NCBI GenBank assembly: GCA_029210175.1
Contig: JARGPL010000025.1
Location: 1-62,986, forward strand
DNA from: Minwuia sp.
GTDB taxonomy: Bacteria > Pseudomonadota > Alphaproteobacteria > Minwuiales > Minwuiaceae
Length of the DNA stretch: 62,986 nt
Reading direction: 5' to 3'
The position numbers and the translations under genes are program-made. Positions 37,984 to 47,462 of this stretch are shown here, piece after piece (positions within the stretch are counted from its first letter, which is position 1; each line of letters starts with the position of its first letter). Below the pieces are notes generated by a model that was not told the origin of the DNA, searched no databases, and saw only the letters and a list, made by a program, of their open reading frames with translations.

Positions 37984-38754
37984 ATGAGCTGGAAAAATGT
38001 CACTGTCGAGCGCAAGGGAACCGTCGCACTGGTCACCATGGATCGCGGCGAGAAACTGAACGCCTTCAACCCGACCCTGATGCGGGAAATGACCGAGGTG
38101 GCGCTGTCGTTCCACGATGATCGTGAGACCCATGCGGTCGTGCTGGCGGGCAACAAGAACTACTTCTCGTCCGGCGCGGACCTGACAGATGCCGAGATGT
38201 GGCGGACCGAGGGGTTGAGCGAACTCGACATCCGCGACCGGTTCCGCATGGGCGGGCGCCTTTGCGAAGCCTGGGAAAAGATGCCCCAGATCACTGTTGC
38301 AGCAATGGAACGCATGGCCGTCGGTGCCGGCTTTGCCCTGCCGCTGGCGATGGACTGGCGGGTGCTCGGGCGCTCCGCCTATCTCTACGTGCCGGAGATC
38401 AAGATCGGCCTGAACCTGCAGTGGGGTGCGCAACCGCGCCTGACCCGGCTCGTCGGTCCGGCCCGCGCCAAACGGATCATCATCCTGTGCGAGAAGATGG
38501 GTGCGGCGCAGGCTCTCGATTGGGGTCTGGTGGATGAAGTGGCCGATGACGGCAAGGCCGCAGAACGGGCCATGGAACTGGCAGAGATCGCCGCATCCAT
38601 GCCGCCGACCGCCGTGCGCATGGTCAAGGAAGCAGTGAACGCCACCGCGAACGCCCTGAACCACGCCAGCAGCTACGCCGACTTCGACCAGAGCTGGTTG
38701 GGTGCCAACCTGTCCGCCGCCCAGATTGCGCGGGACCAGTTCGGCAAGGGGTGA
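37984..38754 (+). CDS. Crotonase-family enoyl-CoA hydratase/isomerase
   Basis: A 256-residue crotonase: KLNAFNPTLMREMTEVALSF, the oxyanion loop NKNYFSSGADLTD and MAVGAGFALPLAMDWRVLG, then YVPEIKIGLNLQWG. The glutamate usually found in the GGGxE position is Ala here, while the Glu in VPEIKIG is kept, a one-Glu pattern more like isomerases than classical hydratases. ATG 37984 follows GGGGAGG. The CoA substrate is unknown. Confidence 0.85.
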   Translation: MSWKNVTVERKGTVALVTMDRGEKLNAFNPTLMREMTEVALSFHDDRETHAVVLAGNKNYFSSGADLTDAEMWRTEGLSELDIRDRFRMGGRLCEAWEKMPQITVAAMERMAVGAGFALPLAMDWRVLGRSAYLYVPEIKIGLNLQWGAQPRLTRLVGPARAKRIIILCEKMGAAQALDWGLVDEVADDGKAAERAMELAEIAASMPPTAVRMVKEAVNATANALNHASSYADFDQSWLGANLSAAQIARDQFGKG

Positions 38755-38821
38755 ACCGCGCGCGCGGACCACATTCCAGAGATGCGGCGGTATTCTTCTG
38801 TCCGGCCAGGCAGACACCCAT

Positions 38822-38920
38822 TGTCACGCCGGGCGACGACCCGGTGTCCACTCTTTCAGGTGATGATGAGCGCGGCAAGGCGTGGATGCCGGAACGGCGC
38901 TGCGCTTGTCCGGCTTGACA
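38822..38920. repeat. Composite inverted-repeat element, copy A (99 bp)
   Basis: The element begins TGTCACGCCGGG and ends with the reverse complement of TGTCAAGCCGGACAAGCG. The arms continue with CCCGGTGTCCAC on the left and, on the other strand, CGTTCCGGCATCCAC on the right. A related unit of 100 bp with the same TGTCA ends occurs at 49380-49479. It is intergenic, between convergent genes, with no coding capacity. Confidence 0.6.
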
Positions 38921-38969
38921 ATTGGGAGGATGCGGACGGGTTGTCCCGTCGCATCCTCACGCCGCGGCG

Positions 38970-39620
38970 TCAGTGAACTGTCTGCGGTGTCTGCGCGGCT
39001 GACGCCTTGTCAACCCAGCGTTCGATGACCTTTTCCAGCCAGTCCCAGTCCTGATAGCCCATGGCGAGCAGCCGGTAGCGTTCTTCGTCATAGCCCAGCA
39101 ATGTGGGAAATCCATGCACCCCGAGCTGGCGGCTGAAGGCGAAGTCCCGCTCCGTCAGCTGACGCGTGTTCTCGTCGCCGAACGTCTCCAGAAAGGCTGC
39201 ACGATCCAGTCCGAAATCGGCAGCGATGTCGGCCAGGGTTTCGGTATCCGTCACATCACGGTTGTCGCGATAGAACGCGCCCTGCAGAACTTCCAGGAAC
39301 TCCAGCGGCTTGTCGGTGCCGAGTTTCTTGGCCGCGACCACGGCCCGGCTCGGCGGTTCGGTGTCATAGACGAACCCGTCCCGATCAAAGAACCCATAGT
39401 CGAACGGCTGTCCCGATGCCTCGTTCACGTGCTGCCAGTGCTTGCGCACATCATCCTTCACATGTGGCTTCATCGGCCTGGTGACACCTGGATAAAGACC
39501 GCCCATGACCAGGCGCACGGGAATGCCCGGAAACCGTTCGCGAATGCGGTCAACCGTCGGCGCAAATCCCCAGCACCAGGAACACATGGGGTCTGCCAGA
39601 AAGATGAAACGCAGGGTCAT
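38970..39620 (-). CDS. DsbA family thioredoxin-fold protein
   Basis: A 216-residue protein with a CSWC active site (IFLADPMCSWCWGFAPT) and the DsbA helical insertion (LEVLQGAFYRDNRDVTD), ending with GVHGFPTLLGYDEER where the cis-Pro loop sits. No signal peptide is present, so it likely acts in the cytoplasm, like FrnE-type or 2-hydroxychromene isomerase-like members. ATG 39620 follows GGAGC. The substrate is unknown. Confidence 0.87.
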   Translation of the reverse strand: MTLRFIFLADPMCSWCWGFAPTVDRIRERFPGIPVRLVMGGLYPGVTRPMKPHVKDDVRKHWQHVNEASGQPFDYGFFDRDGFVYDTEPPSRAVVAAKKLGTDKPLEFLEVLQGAFYRDNRDVTDTETLADIAADFGLDRAAFLETFGDENTRQLTERDFAFSRQLGVHGFPTLLGYDEERYRLLAMGYQDWDWLEKVIERWVDKASAAQTPQTVH

Positions 39621-39653
39621 GTCGGTTGCTCCTTCTCGCAGACGTGTTCGCGA

Positions 39654-40457
39654 TCAGCCCGCTTCGCTGAACTTCGGGGCGCGTTTTTCCATGCCGGCGC
39701 GGACGGCTTCCAGCTGGTTGGGGCTGCCGATCAGGCGTTCCTGTTCCAGTGATTCCGCCATCAGCAGATCCGGTTCGTTGCTGTCACCGCGTTTGTTGAG
39801 CAGGCGCTTGGCAGCGCGGATGGCATCGGGGCTCTTGCCCGCGATTTCCCGCGCCAGGGCCATGGCTTCCGCGTGTGGGTCGGCGGCGGTGCGGGTGGCG
39901 AAGCCGAGCCTGACCGCTTCCTCGCCGGAGAACTGACGCCCCGTGAAGGTCAGTTCGCGCACCACGTCGTCGCGCGCCAGTTCCCGCATCAGCGGCAGAC
40001 CGGCGAGGTCCGGCACCAGCCCCCACTTGATTTCCAGCACCGACAGGCGGGCATCCGGTGTGACGATGCGGATGTCGGCACCAAGGCAGATCTGCAGTCC
40101 GCCACCCAGCGCCACGCCATGCACGGCGGCAATTACCGGGACGGGCAGGTTGCGCCAGCCCCAGGCGGTCTGCTGGGCGCGATTGGCATCGCCATGGGTG
40201 CGGGTGGTCAGGCGTCCGGGTTCGCGGGCGTTGCCCTTGTCCATCGCGGCGAAGCTGGCAAAGTCGAGGCCGGCACAGAACGCCCGGCCTTCACCCGACA
40301 GCACCACCACACGCACCGCCTTGTTGGCCGCAAGCTCGGCGATGCTGCCGATGATCCCGTCGAACATGGCCGGGTCGAGGGCATTCATCTTGTCGGCCCG
40401 GTTCAGCCGCACATCGGCGATACCGTCTGCAATGGAAATCGTGACGCGGTCATTCAT
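39654..40457 (-). CDS. Crotonase/enoyl-CoA hydratase family protein
   Basis: A 267-residue crotonase: ADKMNALDPAMFDGIIGSIA, SGEGRAFCAGLDF, GVALGGGLQICLGADIRIVT and SVLEIKWGLVPDLAGLPLM. As in the crotonase at 38 kb, only the second catalytic Glu (LEIKWG) is present; the first position is Gln. It lies in a leftward row with the thiolase gene upstream, which suggests a role in fatty or branched acyl-CoA breakdown. Confidence 0.87.
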   Translation of the reverse strand: MNDRVTISIADGIADVRLNRADKMNALDPAMFDGIIGSIAELAANKAVRVVVLSGEGRAFCAGLDFASFAAMDKGNAREPGRLTTRTHGDANRAQQTAWGWRNLPVPVIAAVHGVALGGGLQICLGADIRIVTPDARLSVLEIKWGLVPDLAGLPLMRELARDDVVRELTFTGRQFSGEEAVRLGFATRTAADPHAEAMALAREIAGKSPDAIRAAKRLLNKRGDSNEPDLLMAESLEQERLIGSPNQLEAVRAGMEKRAPKFSEAG

Positions 40458-40549
40458 GACGGATGTCTCCCTGCATTTGGCAGGTGTGCACGATCGGTGG
40501 CGACGGACGCAGGAACCCGTTCAGGTTCAGCGCCCGTCACCGGACCGGA

Positions 40550-41719
40550 TCAAAGGGCTTCGATGATCGTGACGTTGGCGATGCCGCCGCCTTCACACAT
40601 GGTCTGCAGGCCATAGCGCTTGCCACGGCTGTGCAGGGCGTTGATCAGCGTGGTCATCAGCTTGGCACCGGATGCGCCGAGTGGATGGCCGAGCGAGATC
40701 GCGCCGCCATTGACGTTCAACCGGTCATGGTCGGCGCCAATGTCCTTCAGCCATGCCAGCGGCACGGGTGCGAAGGCTTCGTTCACCTCGTAGAGGTCGA
40801 TGTCCTCGATCTTCATGCCTGCGCGGGACAGGGCCTTGCGGGTGGCGGCAATCGGCTCTTCCAGCATGATCACCGGATCACCGCCGGTGACCGTCAGATT
40901 GTGGATGCGGGCCAGCGGCGTCAGATTGTGTTCCTTCAGCGCGCGTTCGTTGACCACCAGCACACCGGCTGAGCCGTCGCAGATCTGGCTGGCATTGGCG
41001 GCGGTGATCGCACCGCCTTCCTGCAGCAGTTTCACCGACGCGATGGATTCCGGCGTTGCATCGAAACGGATGCCTTCATCGACGGTGTGCATTTCGCGCC
41101 CGTTCTCGCCTTCGACTTCCAGCGCCAGTATCTCCTTCTTGAACGCACCTTCCTCGGTCGCGCGGATGGCCCGCTTGTGGCTTTCCAGTGCGAAGGCGTC
41201 CAGCTGTTCGCGGTTGAAGCCATGCTTCTTCACGATCATCTCGGCACCGATGAACTGGCTGAACTGTGCGCCGGGATAGCGGGCCTGCATCTTCGGGCTC
41301 ATCGGCGTGCCGAGGCCGGCTTCGGCGGCCAGGCGGGTCGGGCTGCCCATGGGGACACGGGTCATGCTTTCGACACCGGCGGCGATGACGATGTCCATGG
41401 TGCCGGACATGACAGCCTGCGCCGCGAACTGGATCGACTGCTGGGACGAGCCGCACTGGCGGTCGATGGATACGGCAGGCACGCTTTCCGGCAGCTTGGA
41501 TGCCAGCACGCAGTTGCGCCCGATGTGGAATGACTGTTCCCCGGCCATGCCGACGCAGCCCATGACCACGTCCTCGATGGCTGCCGGGTCAATGCCGCTG
41601 CGGTCCACCAGCGCATCCAGCACGGCACCGCCCAGATCGGCCGGATGATACTCCTTCAGGCGTCCGCCCCGACGGCCACCAGCGGTACGTACTGCTTCGA
41701 CGATATAGGCTTCAGCCAT
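40550..41719 (-). CDS. Acetyl-CoA C-acyltransferase (thiolase)
   Basis: A 389-residue thiolase with all active-site blocks: nucleophile Cys in SIDRQCGSSQQS, NVNGGAISLGHPLGASGAKL with the His, and the second Cys in TMCEGGGIANV. EAVRTAGGRRGGRLKEYHPA at the N-terminus fits degradative thiolases. It could cleave 3-ketoacyl-CoA or the acetoacetyl-CoA produced from carnitine by genes 2-3 kb away. It is divergent from the bfd gene. Confidence 0.93.
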   Translation of the reverse strand: MAEAYIVEAVRTAGGRRGGRLKEYHPADLGGAVLDALVDRSGIDPAAIEDVVMGCVGMAGEQSFHIGRNCVLASKLPESVPAVSIDRQCGSSQQSIQFAAQAVMSGTMDIVIAAGVESMTRVPMGSPTRLAAEAGLGTPMSPKMQARYPGAQFSQFIGAEMIVKKHGFNREQLDAFALESHKRAIRATEEGAFKKEILALEVEGENGREMHTVDEGIRFDATPESIASVKLLQEGGAITAANASQICDGSAGVLVVNERALKEHNLTPLARIHNLTVTGGDPVIMLEEPIAATRKALSRAGMKIEDIDLYEVNEAFAPVPLAWLKDIGADHDRLNVNGGAISLGHPLGASGAKLMTTLINALHSRGKRYGLQTMCEGGGIANVTIIEAL

Positions 41720-41838
41720 GGTTTCTCTCCCACATGTTTGTGTCTGTTGCTCTCAGATATGCCTCTGCACCCCGGGGAGGGCAAGTCTGATCGGATGTGC
41801 GACATGGGAGCCTTGCACGGAAAAACAGGTCTGTCGCA

Positions 41839-41862
41839 ATTGACAATCATTCGCATTAGCAT
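41839..41862. promoter_or_regulatory. Putative iron-responsive (Fur-type) operator
   Basis: The stretch contains TTGACAATCATTCGCATTAG, with TGACAAT and an ATTcgcATTA half similar to the 7-1-7 Fur pattern. It lies about 45 bases upstream of the bacterioferritin-associated ferredoxin gene. The match is imperfect; other iron regulators of alphaproteobacteria (RirA, Irr) are alternatives. Confidence 0.42.
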
Positions 41863-41906
41863 TAACTTGCCTGACAAATGGAGCAAGCAATTCTGGGGTG
41901 TGCGCA

Positions 41907-42104
41907 ATGTATGTCTGTATCTGCAATGCCTTGACGGACCGTCAGGTCAATGAAGTGATCGTCGCGGGGGAGCGTGATGCCCTGGCGGTTCACCCCAGCC
42001 TCGGTTGCACCACCCGTTGCGGCAAGTGCCTGACCACCATCGCGGACATGATGGCAGCAACCCAGAACACCCAGACCAGCGAGCATGCTCTGGCTGCGGA
42101 ATAA
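41907..42104 (+). CDS. bfd: Bacterioferritin-associated ferredoxin
   Basis: A 65-residue [2Fe-2S] protein with the BFD cysteine pattern: [11 protein letters not shown], then [13 protein letters not shown], giving C-x-C and C-x(3-5)-C-x2-C ligands. Bfd donates electrons to bacterioferritin so that stored iron can be released. ATG 41907 follows GGGGTGTG; an ATG nine bases earlier is possible. Bacterioferritin follows 47 bases downstream. Confidence 0.92.
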   Translation: MYVCICNALTDRQVNEVIVAGERDALAVHPSLGCTTRCGKCLTTIADMMAATQNTQTSEHALAAE

Positions 42105-42151
42105 GGCCGCAACCGGACCTCCAGGAATCAGAACAAGAGAGAACCATCCCG

Positions 42152-42631
42152 ATGAAGGGTAATCCGGACGTCATCGCCTGCCTGAACAAGGTACTCTACA
42201 ACGAACTGGTGGCCATCAATCAGTACTTCCTGCACGCGCGGATGCTGAAGGACTGGGGTCTGGCGCACCTCGGCAAGCATGAATATGACGAGTCCATCGA
42301 TGAGATGAAGCATGCGGACCAGCTGATCGAACGCATCCTTTTCCTCGAAGGCCTGCCGAACCTGCAGGACCTGGGTCGCCTGCGGATCGGCACCGACACG
42401 AAGGAGGTGCTGGAATGCGACCTGGCACTGGAAATGGACGCCATTCCCGACCTGCGTGCCGGAATTGTCGTTGCCGAGGCGGCAGGTGACTACGTCAGCC
42501 GCGCGGTCATGGAAAGCATCCTGGAATCGGAAGAGGAACATGTGGACTGGCTGGAAACCCAGCTTGGCCTGATCGAGAAGGTCGGTCTGCAGAACTACAA
42601 TCAGTCACAGATCGGCGGCGGTGGGTCGTAA
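42152..42631 (+). CDS. bfr: Bacterioferritin
   Basis: A 159-residue four-helix-bundle ferritin. Di-iron ligands are visible: Glu18 in [17 protein letters not shown], the [18 protein letters not shown] Glu/His pair, and the later [20 protein letters not shown] with HVDWLE. The heme-binding Met is in the second helix (DEMKHAD). It stores iron as a mineral core in the cytoplasm, and the bfd-bfr pairing supports reversible storage. Confidence 0.94.
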   Translation: MKGNPDVIACLNKVLYNELVAINQYFLHARMLKDWGLAHLGKHEYDESIDEMKHADQLIERILFLEGLPNLQDLGRLRIGTDTKEVLECDLALEMDAIPDLRAGIVVAEAAGDYVSRAVMESILESEEEHVDWLETQLGLIEKVGLQNYNQSQIGGGGS

Positions 42632-42799
42632 GGGGCGATTGCCGACATCGATCATCTGGTGCGCATGTACCTGGACAGGCAGGGACCGGCTGCGCCGTTC
42701 ACGCCCTACCCGGCCTTCCCCCCTTGAGGGGTAAGTGGTCGCGCAGCGGTCAAGGGGGGGGTAGCAGCCGCAGGTTGCATGGCCCAAACGCTGCAACAA

Positions 42800-42818
42800 G
42801 GATCGGCTTCGCCGATCC
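42800..42818 (-). terminator. Hairpin at the carnitine dehydrogenase 3' end
   Basis: GGATCGGC, loop TTC, GCCGATCC: a perfect 8-bp stem two bases from the stop codon of the leftward gene. There is no clear T-run, so it may be a weak terminator or an RNA-stabilising hairpin between the convergent transcripts. Confidence 0.45.
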
Positions 42819-42819
42819 C

Positions 42820-43788
42820 TCAGCGCCCCGGTGGCAGGAACCGCCCGGCGCCGTGATCCATCGTCCGCAGGGCGTTCAGGATGGCCACCAGACCGTCGTC
42901 GCGCAGCCGTTCCAGATCGCGGATCGATGTGTCACCCGCCTGGTCGTCCGACTGGCTGACGATGCGTTCCAGCAGTTCGTCGGTCAGGTCCGGCGCTTCC
43001 AGTTTGGTCCATGGCAGTTTCAGCGCCGGGCCGAACTGGCACATGAAATGCCGCATCCCCGCCTCACCACCGGCCACCCGATAGATCATGAAGGTGCCCA
43101 TCAGGGACCAGCGCAGGCCCGGTCCCATGCTGATGGCGCGGTCGATCTCATCCACCGTGGCGATCCCGTCATTGATCATGTGCAGGGCTTCGCGCCAGAC
43201 CGCTTCCAGCAGCCGGTCTGCGATGAAGCCATCGATTTCCTTGCGCACGTGCAGCGGATGCATCCCGACGGACTCATAGATCGCGCTGGCCCGGGTGATT
43301 GTTTCAGGCGCTGTCTTCTCCCCGCCACAAAGCTCCACCAGCGGCAGCAGATAGACCGGATTGAACGGGTGCCCGACGGTCAGCCGCTCGGGATGTTTCA
43401 TCCCCGACTGCAGGCGGCTCGGCAGCAGGCCGGAAGTGGAGGAGCCGATGATGATGTCGGCGGACAGCAGTGCATCAGCTTCCGCCAGCATGCCGATCTT
43501 CAGGTCCTCGCGTTCCGGCAGGCTTTCCTGCACGAAGTCGGCCCCGTCCAGCGCCTCCGCCAGGCCAACGACGACCCGCAGGCGGCCCTCGGCCGGGCGG
43601 CCATCAGGATGCAGCCCGTTCAGCGCGCGGCGGGCGTTGGCGAAGACAGCGTCGAGCTTTCGCACCGCCTCCGGGTCCGGATCGAAAACCGTGACGTCCG
43701 ATCCGGCCAGACAGAACCGCGCGGCCCAGCCGCCACCGATGACACCGCCCCCGATCAGGCCAACCCTGGCGGGCCGCGCGGGGGTCAT
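42820..43788 (-). CDS. L-carnitine 3-dehydrogenase
   Basis: A 322-residue NAD-dependent 3-hydroxyacyl-CoA-dehydrogenase-type protein: [18 protein letters not shown] (NAD fold), [27 protein letters not shown] with the catalytic His, and [20 protein letters not shown]. Length and the [11 protein letters not shown] block fit carnitine dehydrogenases, which oxidise L-carnitine to 3-dehydrocarnitine. The upstream BKACE-type gene overlaps it by ATGA and encodes the next step, which strongly supports the assignment. Confidence 0.86.
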   Translation of the reverse strand: MTPARPARVGLIGGGVIGGGWAARFCLAGSDVTVFDPDPEAVRKLDAVFANARRALNGLHPDGRPAEGRLRVVVGLAEALDGADFVQESLPEREDLKIGMLAEADALLSADIIIGSSTSGLLPSRLQSGMKHPERLTVGHPFNPVYLLPLVELCGGEKTAPETITRASAIYESVGMHPLHVRKEIDGFIADRLLEAVWREALHMINDGIATVDEIDRAISMGPGLRWSLMGTFMIYRVAGGEAGMRHFMCQFGPALKLPWTKLEAPDLTDELLERIVSQSDDQAGDTSIRDLERLRDDGLVAILNALRTMDHGAGRFLPPGR

Positions 43789-44675
43789 CGCTTCACCAGT
43801 TGCAGCCGCTCGCGCACCTCTGCCGGTCCCATGACGCGGACATTCATGGCATTCAGCAGGGTCACGGCACGTTCCACCAGGTTGCCGTTCGTGGCCATGA
43901 CACCTTTTTCGAGCCAGAGATTGTCTTCCAGCCCGACCCGGACGTTACCCCCGGCCAGCACGGCCATGGCGACAAACGGGATCTGCATGCGACCGATGGA
44001 GAACCCGGACCAGGTTGCCCCGGCGGGCAGGCGGCTGACCATGGCCATCAGGGTCTGGGGATCATCCGGCGCGCCATAGGGAATGCCCATGCAGAGCTGG
44101 ATCATCAGCGGGGCGTCCAGATATCCCTCGCGCACCATCTCGTTGACGAACACCAGATGGCCGGTGTCAAAGATCTCCAGCTCCGGCCTGACGCCCAGTT
44201 CCCTGACCCGCATTGCCATGGTGCGCAGGGCACCCGGAGTGTTGGTCATGACGTAATCGGATTCGGCGAAATTCATCGTACCGCAGTCCAGCGTGCAGAT
44301 TTCCGGCAGCAGTTCCTCGACATGTTTCAGCCGCTCCAGCGGTCCAGCCATGTCTGTGCCGTCGGGGTCGAGGGGCAGCGGATTCTCCCCGGCACCAAAG
44401 ACCATGTCTCCACCCATGCCTGCGGTCAGGTTGATGACCACATCCACATCCGAATCCCGAACCCGTTCCACCACCTCGCGATACAGCGCCGTGTCCCGGC
44501 TGCCCGTGCCCGTTTCCGGGTCGCGCACATGGATGTGGGCGATGGCCGCACCCGCGCGCGCAGCCTCGATGGCGCTGTCGGCGATCTGTTCCGGCGTGAC
44601 CGGTACGTGCGGTGACTTGTCCGTCGTGGCGCCGGAGCCGGTGACAGCACAGGTGATGAAAGCTTCGAAATTCAT
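43785..44675 (-). CDS. 3-keto acid cleavage enzyme (BKACE), probable dehydrocarnitine cleavage
   Basis: A 296-residue BKACE (DUF849) TIM-barrel protein: [38 protein letters not shown] with the zinc-binding His pair, [25 protein letters not shown] and the [13 protein letters not shown] block. These enzymes transfer a beta-keto acid fragment to acetyl-CoA. Next to carnitine dehydrogenase, the expected reaction is 3-dehydrocarnitine plus acetyl-CoA to betaine and acetoacetyl-CoA. Confidence 0.85.
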   Translation of the reverse strand: MNFEAFITCAVTGSGATTDKSPHVPVTPEQIADSAIEAARAGAAIAHIHVRDPETGTGSRDTALYREVVERVRDSDVDVVINLTAGMGGDMVFGAGENPLPLDPDGTDMAGPLERLKHVEELLPEICTLDCGTMNFAESDYVMTNTPGALRTMAMRVRELGVRPELEIFDTGHLVFVNEMVREGYLDAPLMIQLCMGIPYGAPDDPQTLMAMVSRLPAGATWSGFSIGRMQIPFVAMAVLAGGNVRVGLEDNLWLEKGVMATNGNLVERAVTLLNAMNVRVMGPAEVRERLQLVKR

Positions 44676-44835
44676 GCCGGTCTCCCCCAGGGCAATGCCG
44701 TGCGGACAGCATTATGCACGCGATTGCGATCAGGGAAGCCCGAACCCGACACAACATGCCGCGTTCGCGATAACCGGTTTCTCTTCAGCGGCGGTATGCA
44801 CGAAAAAACAAGAACAACGGGCGGGGAAGTGCGTC

Positions 44836-45957
44836 ATGACATTCGGCATCACACCAGGACCGCGCATTCGCAAGTCGCCCTATTTCGATGCGACCGTTGC
44901 GGCGGGCATGACGGACGTCACCGTCTACAACCACATGTACATGCCTACAGGTTTCGGTGATTTTGGCGTGGAATACCGTCGGCTGATCGAGACCGTGGCG
45001 GTGTGGGATGTGGCGGCGGAACGCCAGATCCAGGTTGCCGGACCGGATGCCGTGCGGCTGGTGCAGATGCTGGTGCCGCGCGATGTCTCGAAGATGAAGG
45101 TCGGGCAGGGGCGCTATGCCTTGCTGAACGACGCGAACGGACGGCTGATCAATGACCCGGTGCTGCTGAAGGTGGCGGATGACCGTTACTGGTTTTCCAT
45201 CGCGGATTCGGACATGGAATACTGGGTGGCGGGCGTCGCTGCCGCGCTGGGGCTGGACGTCGAGGTCTCGGAACCGGATGTGTCGCCGCTGGCGATACAG
45301 GGGCCGAATGCGCCGGACGTCGTGGCCGACCTGTTCGGGGACTGGATCCGCGATCTGAAGTACTTCGCCTTCCGCCAGACAGACCTGGATGGTATCCCGC
45401 TGATGGTCGCCCGGTCGGGATGGAGCAAGCAGGCAGGGTTCGAGCTCTATCTGATGGACGGCAGCCGGGGCAGCGACCTGTGGGACCGCGTCATGTCTGC
45501 GGGGTTGCCGCACGGCATTGGTCCGGGCGCGCCGAACGTGGTGGAACGGACGGAGGGCGATCTGCTGTCCTGGGGCGCTGACACGCGGCCCGATGCCAAC
45601 GTCTTCGAACTGGGCATGGAAGCCTACGTTCATCTGGACATGGCCCCGGACTTCATTGGCAAGGCCGCCCTGCGCCGGATCCGCGAGGAGGGGCCGAAGC
45701 GCCGCCGGGTCGGTCTGTTCATTGATCCGCCGAGCCTGAGCCCGTCGGAAGACAACTGGCCTGTGCACGATCCATCCGGCGCGGCGGCGGGCACTGTATC
45801 CATCGCCGTGCCATCCATCCGGCTGGAACGCAACATCGCCATAGCGCTGATGGATATCGCGCATGCCGCGGTCGGCACACGGCTGGTTGTCCAGACCCCG
45901 GACGGGCCGCGCGATGCGGAGGTCACGGCCCTGCCATTCATTCAGCCCGGCGGGTAA
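44836..45957 (+). CDS. GcvT-family demethylase, DmdA-like
   Basis: A 373-residue tetrahydrofolate-dependent aminomethyltransferase-fold protein. Its sequence follows DMSP demethylase DmdA through TVYNHMYMPTGFGDFGVEYR, VWDVAAERQIQVAGPDAVRL, NDPVLLKVADDRYWFSIADS and EPDVSPLAIQGPN. It may remove a methyl group from DMSP or another onium compound onto tetrahydrofolate. ATG 44836 follows GGGGAAG. It is transcribed away from the carnitine genes; a methylated product of that pathway is another possible substrate. The match is strong, but DMSP specificity cannot be confirmed by eye. Confidence 0.75.
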   Translation: MTFGITPGPRIRKSPYFDATVAAGMTDVTVYNHMYMPTGFGDFGVEYRRLIETVAVWDVAAERQIQVAGPDAVRLVQMLVPRDVSKMKVGQGRYALLNDANGRLINDPVLLKVADDRYWFSIADSDMEYWVAGVAAALGLDVEVSEPDVSPLAIQGPNAPDVVADLFGDWIRDLKYFAFRQTDLDGIPLMVARSGWSKQAGFELYLMDGSRGSDLWDRVMSAGLPHGIGPGAPNVVERTEGDLLSWGADTRPDANVFELGMEAYVHLDMAPDFIGKAALRRIREEGPKRRRVGLFIDPPSLSPSEDNWPVHDPSGAAAGTVSIAVPSIRLERNIAIALMDIAHAAVGTRLVVQTPDGPRDAEVTALPFIQPGG

Positions 45958-45999
45958 GCATGGCGGCGAGCCATGCACACCGTTCATGTCGTGCCAAGA

Positions 46000-46605
46000 T
46001 CAGTCCGTCAGACAGGCAGCGATCAACTGGCGGAACGCGTCGGCGCGATGGCTCATGCCATGCTTTGCGTCCGGGTCCATTTCCCCGAACGTGATGGCAT
46101 GGCCTGCAGGCCGGAACACCGGATCATAACCAAAGCCGCGGGTTCCCCTTGGCGGCCAGACGATCTCGCCTTCCACGCGGCCTTCGAACGCCGCTTCCGT
46201 GCCATCGGGCCAGACGAGCGCGAGGGCACAGATGAAACGGGCCGAGCGTTCCGGCCGCCCACTCTCCCCCATTTCGCGGTTCAGCCTTTCCATGCCGAAC
46301 CGGAAGTCCCTGTCTGGCCCCGCATAGCGCGCGGAATGAATGCCCGGGGCACCGTCCAGCGCGTCCACGGCCAGCCCGGAATCGTCTGACAGGGCGGGCA
46401 GTCCGGATGCAACTGCTGCGGCGCGGGCCTTCAGCAGGGCGTTGCCGATGAAGCTGTCTTCGGTTTCATCGGGTTCGGGCAGGTCCAGCTCGCTGGCGGA
46501 TACGGCCTGCAATCCGAAGGGGCGCAGCAGGTCGTTGATCTCTCGCACCTTGCCCGCGTTGTGGCTGGCCACGACGATCTTTTTCTCGGTCAGCCTGCGG
46601 GCCAT
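46000..46605 (-). CDS. rdgB: Non-canonical purine NTP pyrophosphatase (RdgB/HAM1)
   Basis: A 201-residue house-cleaning enzyme: [66 protein letters not shown]. It hydrolyses dITP and XTP to keep inosine out of nucleic acids. It starts four bases after the rph stop, so the two genes form one transcript. Confidence 0.95.
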   Translation of the reverse strand: MARRLTEKKIVVASHNAGKVREINDLLRPFGLQAVSASELDLPEPDETEDSFIGNALLKARAAAVASGLPALSDDSGLAVDALDGAPGIHSARYAGPDRDFRFGMERLNREMGESGRPERSARFICALALVWPDGTEAAFEGRVEGEIVWPPRGTRGFGYDPVFRPAGHAITFGEMDPDAKHGMSHRADAFRQLIAACLTD

Positions 46606-46609
46606 GCGC

Positions 46610-47329
46610 TCAACCCTCGATCGCGGCCTGCTGCAGCGCGGTCAGTTCCGACGCGCCCTTGCGTGCCAGCCGAAGCAGTTCCATGAATTCCGCATCTGTG
46701 AACGGCGTACCCTCCGCCGTTGCCTGGATCTCCACCAGCGTGCCGCCATCGGTGATGACGAAGTTGCTGTCGGTCTCGGCGTTCGAGTCCTCATCATAAT
46801 CCAGGTCCAGGACGGGCTGACCCTGATAGATGCCGCAGGAAATGGCCGCGACCTTGCCGACCAGTGGAATGGCCTTGATCGCGCCCTTCTTCACCAGACC
46901 TTCCATGGCGATATGCAGGGCGACCCAGCTGCCGGTAATCGCGGCGGTGCGCGTTCCGCCATCGGCCTGCAGCACGTCGCAATCGACGCGGATCTGGCGT
47001 TCGCCAAAGCCTTCCATGTTGGTGACGGCGCGCAGGGAGCGGCCGATCAGGCGCTGGATTTCCTGTGTCCGGCCCGACTGCTTGCCGCGCGCGGCCTCGC
47101 GGTCGGTACGGGTGTGGGTCGACCTGGGCAGCATGCCGTATTCGGCGGTGACCCAGCCACGGCCGGAATTGCGCAGCCAGCCGGGCACTTTCTCTTCCAC
47201 CGTTGCCGCACAGAGCACATGCGTGTCGCCGAAGCGGACGAGGCACGATCCCTCCGCATGGCGGGAGAAACCGGGTTCGAGGCTGACGGTACGCATTTGG
47301 TCGGCGGCGCGACCGGAAGGACGGGACAT
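46610..47329 (-). CDS. rph: Ribonuclease PH
   Basis: A 239-residue phosphorolytic exoribonuclease: [73 protein letters not shown]. It trims tRNA 3' ends. It is divergent from hrcA across 133 bases. Confidence 0.96.
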   Translation of the reverse strand: MSRPSGRAADQMRTVSLEPGFSRHAEGSCLVRFGDTHVLCAATVEEKVPGWLRNSGRGWVTAEYGMLPRSTHTRTDREAARGKQSGRTQEIQRLIGRSLRAVTNMEGFGERQIRVDCDVLQADGGTRTAAITGSWVALHIAMEGLVKKGAIKAIPLVGKVAAISCGIYQGQPVLDLDYDEDSNAETDSNFVITDGGTLVEIQATAEGTPFTDAEFMELLRLARKGASELTALQQAAIEG

Positions 47330-47462
47330 GAAAGCTCCTGCGGCAGTGGGGCATGAACGGATGGCGCGTTCTATCCTTAGCCACCCCCATCTTCAACCCG
47401 TGGCGCAGTTCGGTGCGCCGCACGTCTTCCATATGGCCCGGGCACTGCTTAAGTTCAGGGGC

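Noticed and set aside
42632-42799. Possible small gene after bacterioferritin
   Set aside because: The stretch has a C/G-run inverted repeat and no convincing start; it reads as an intergenic spacer.
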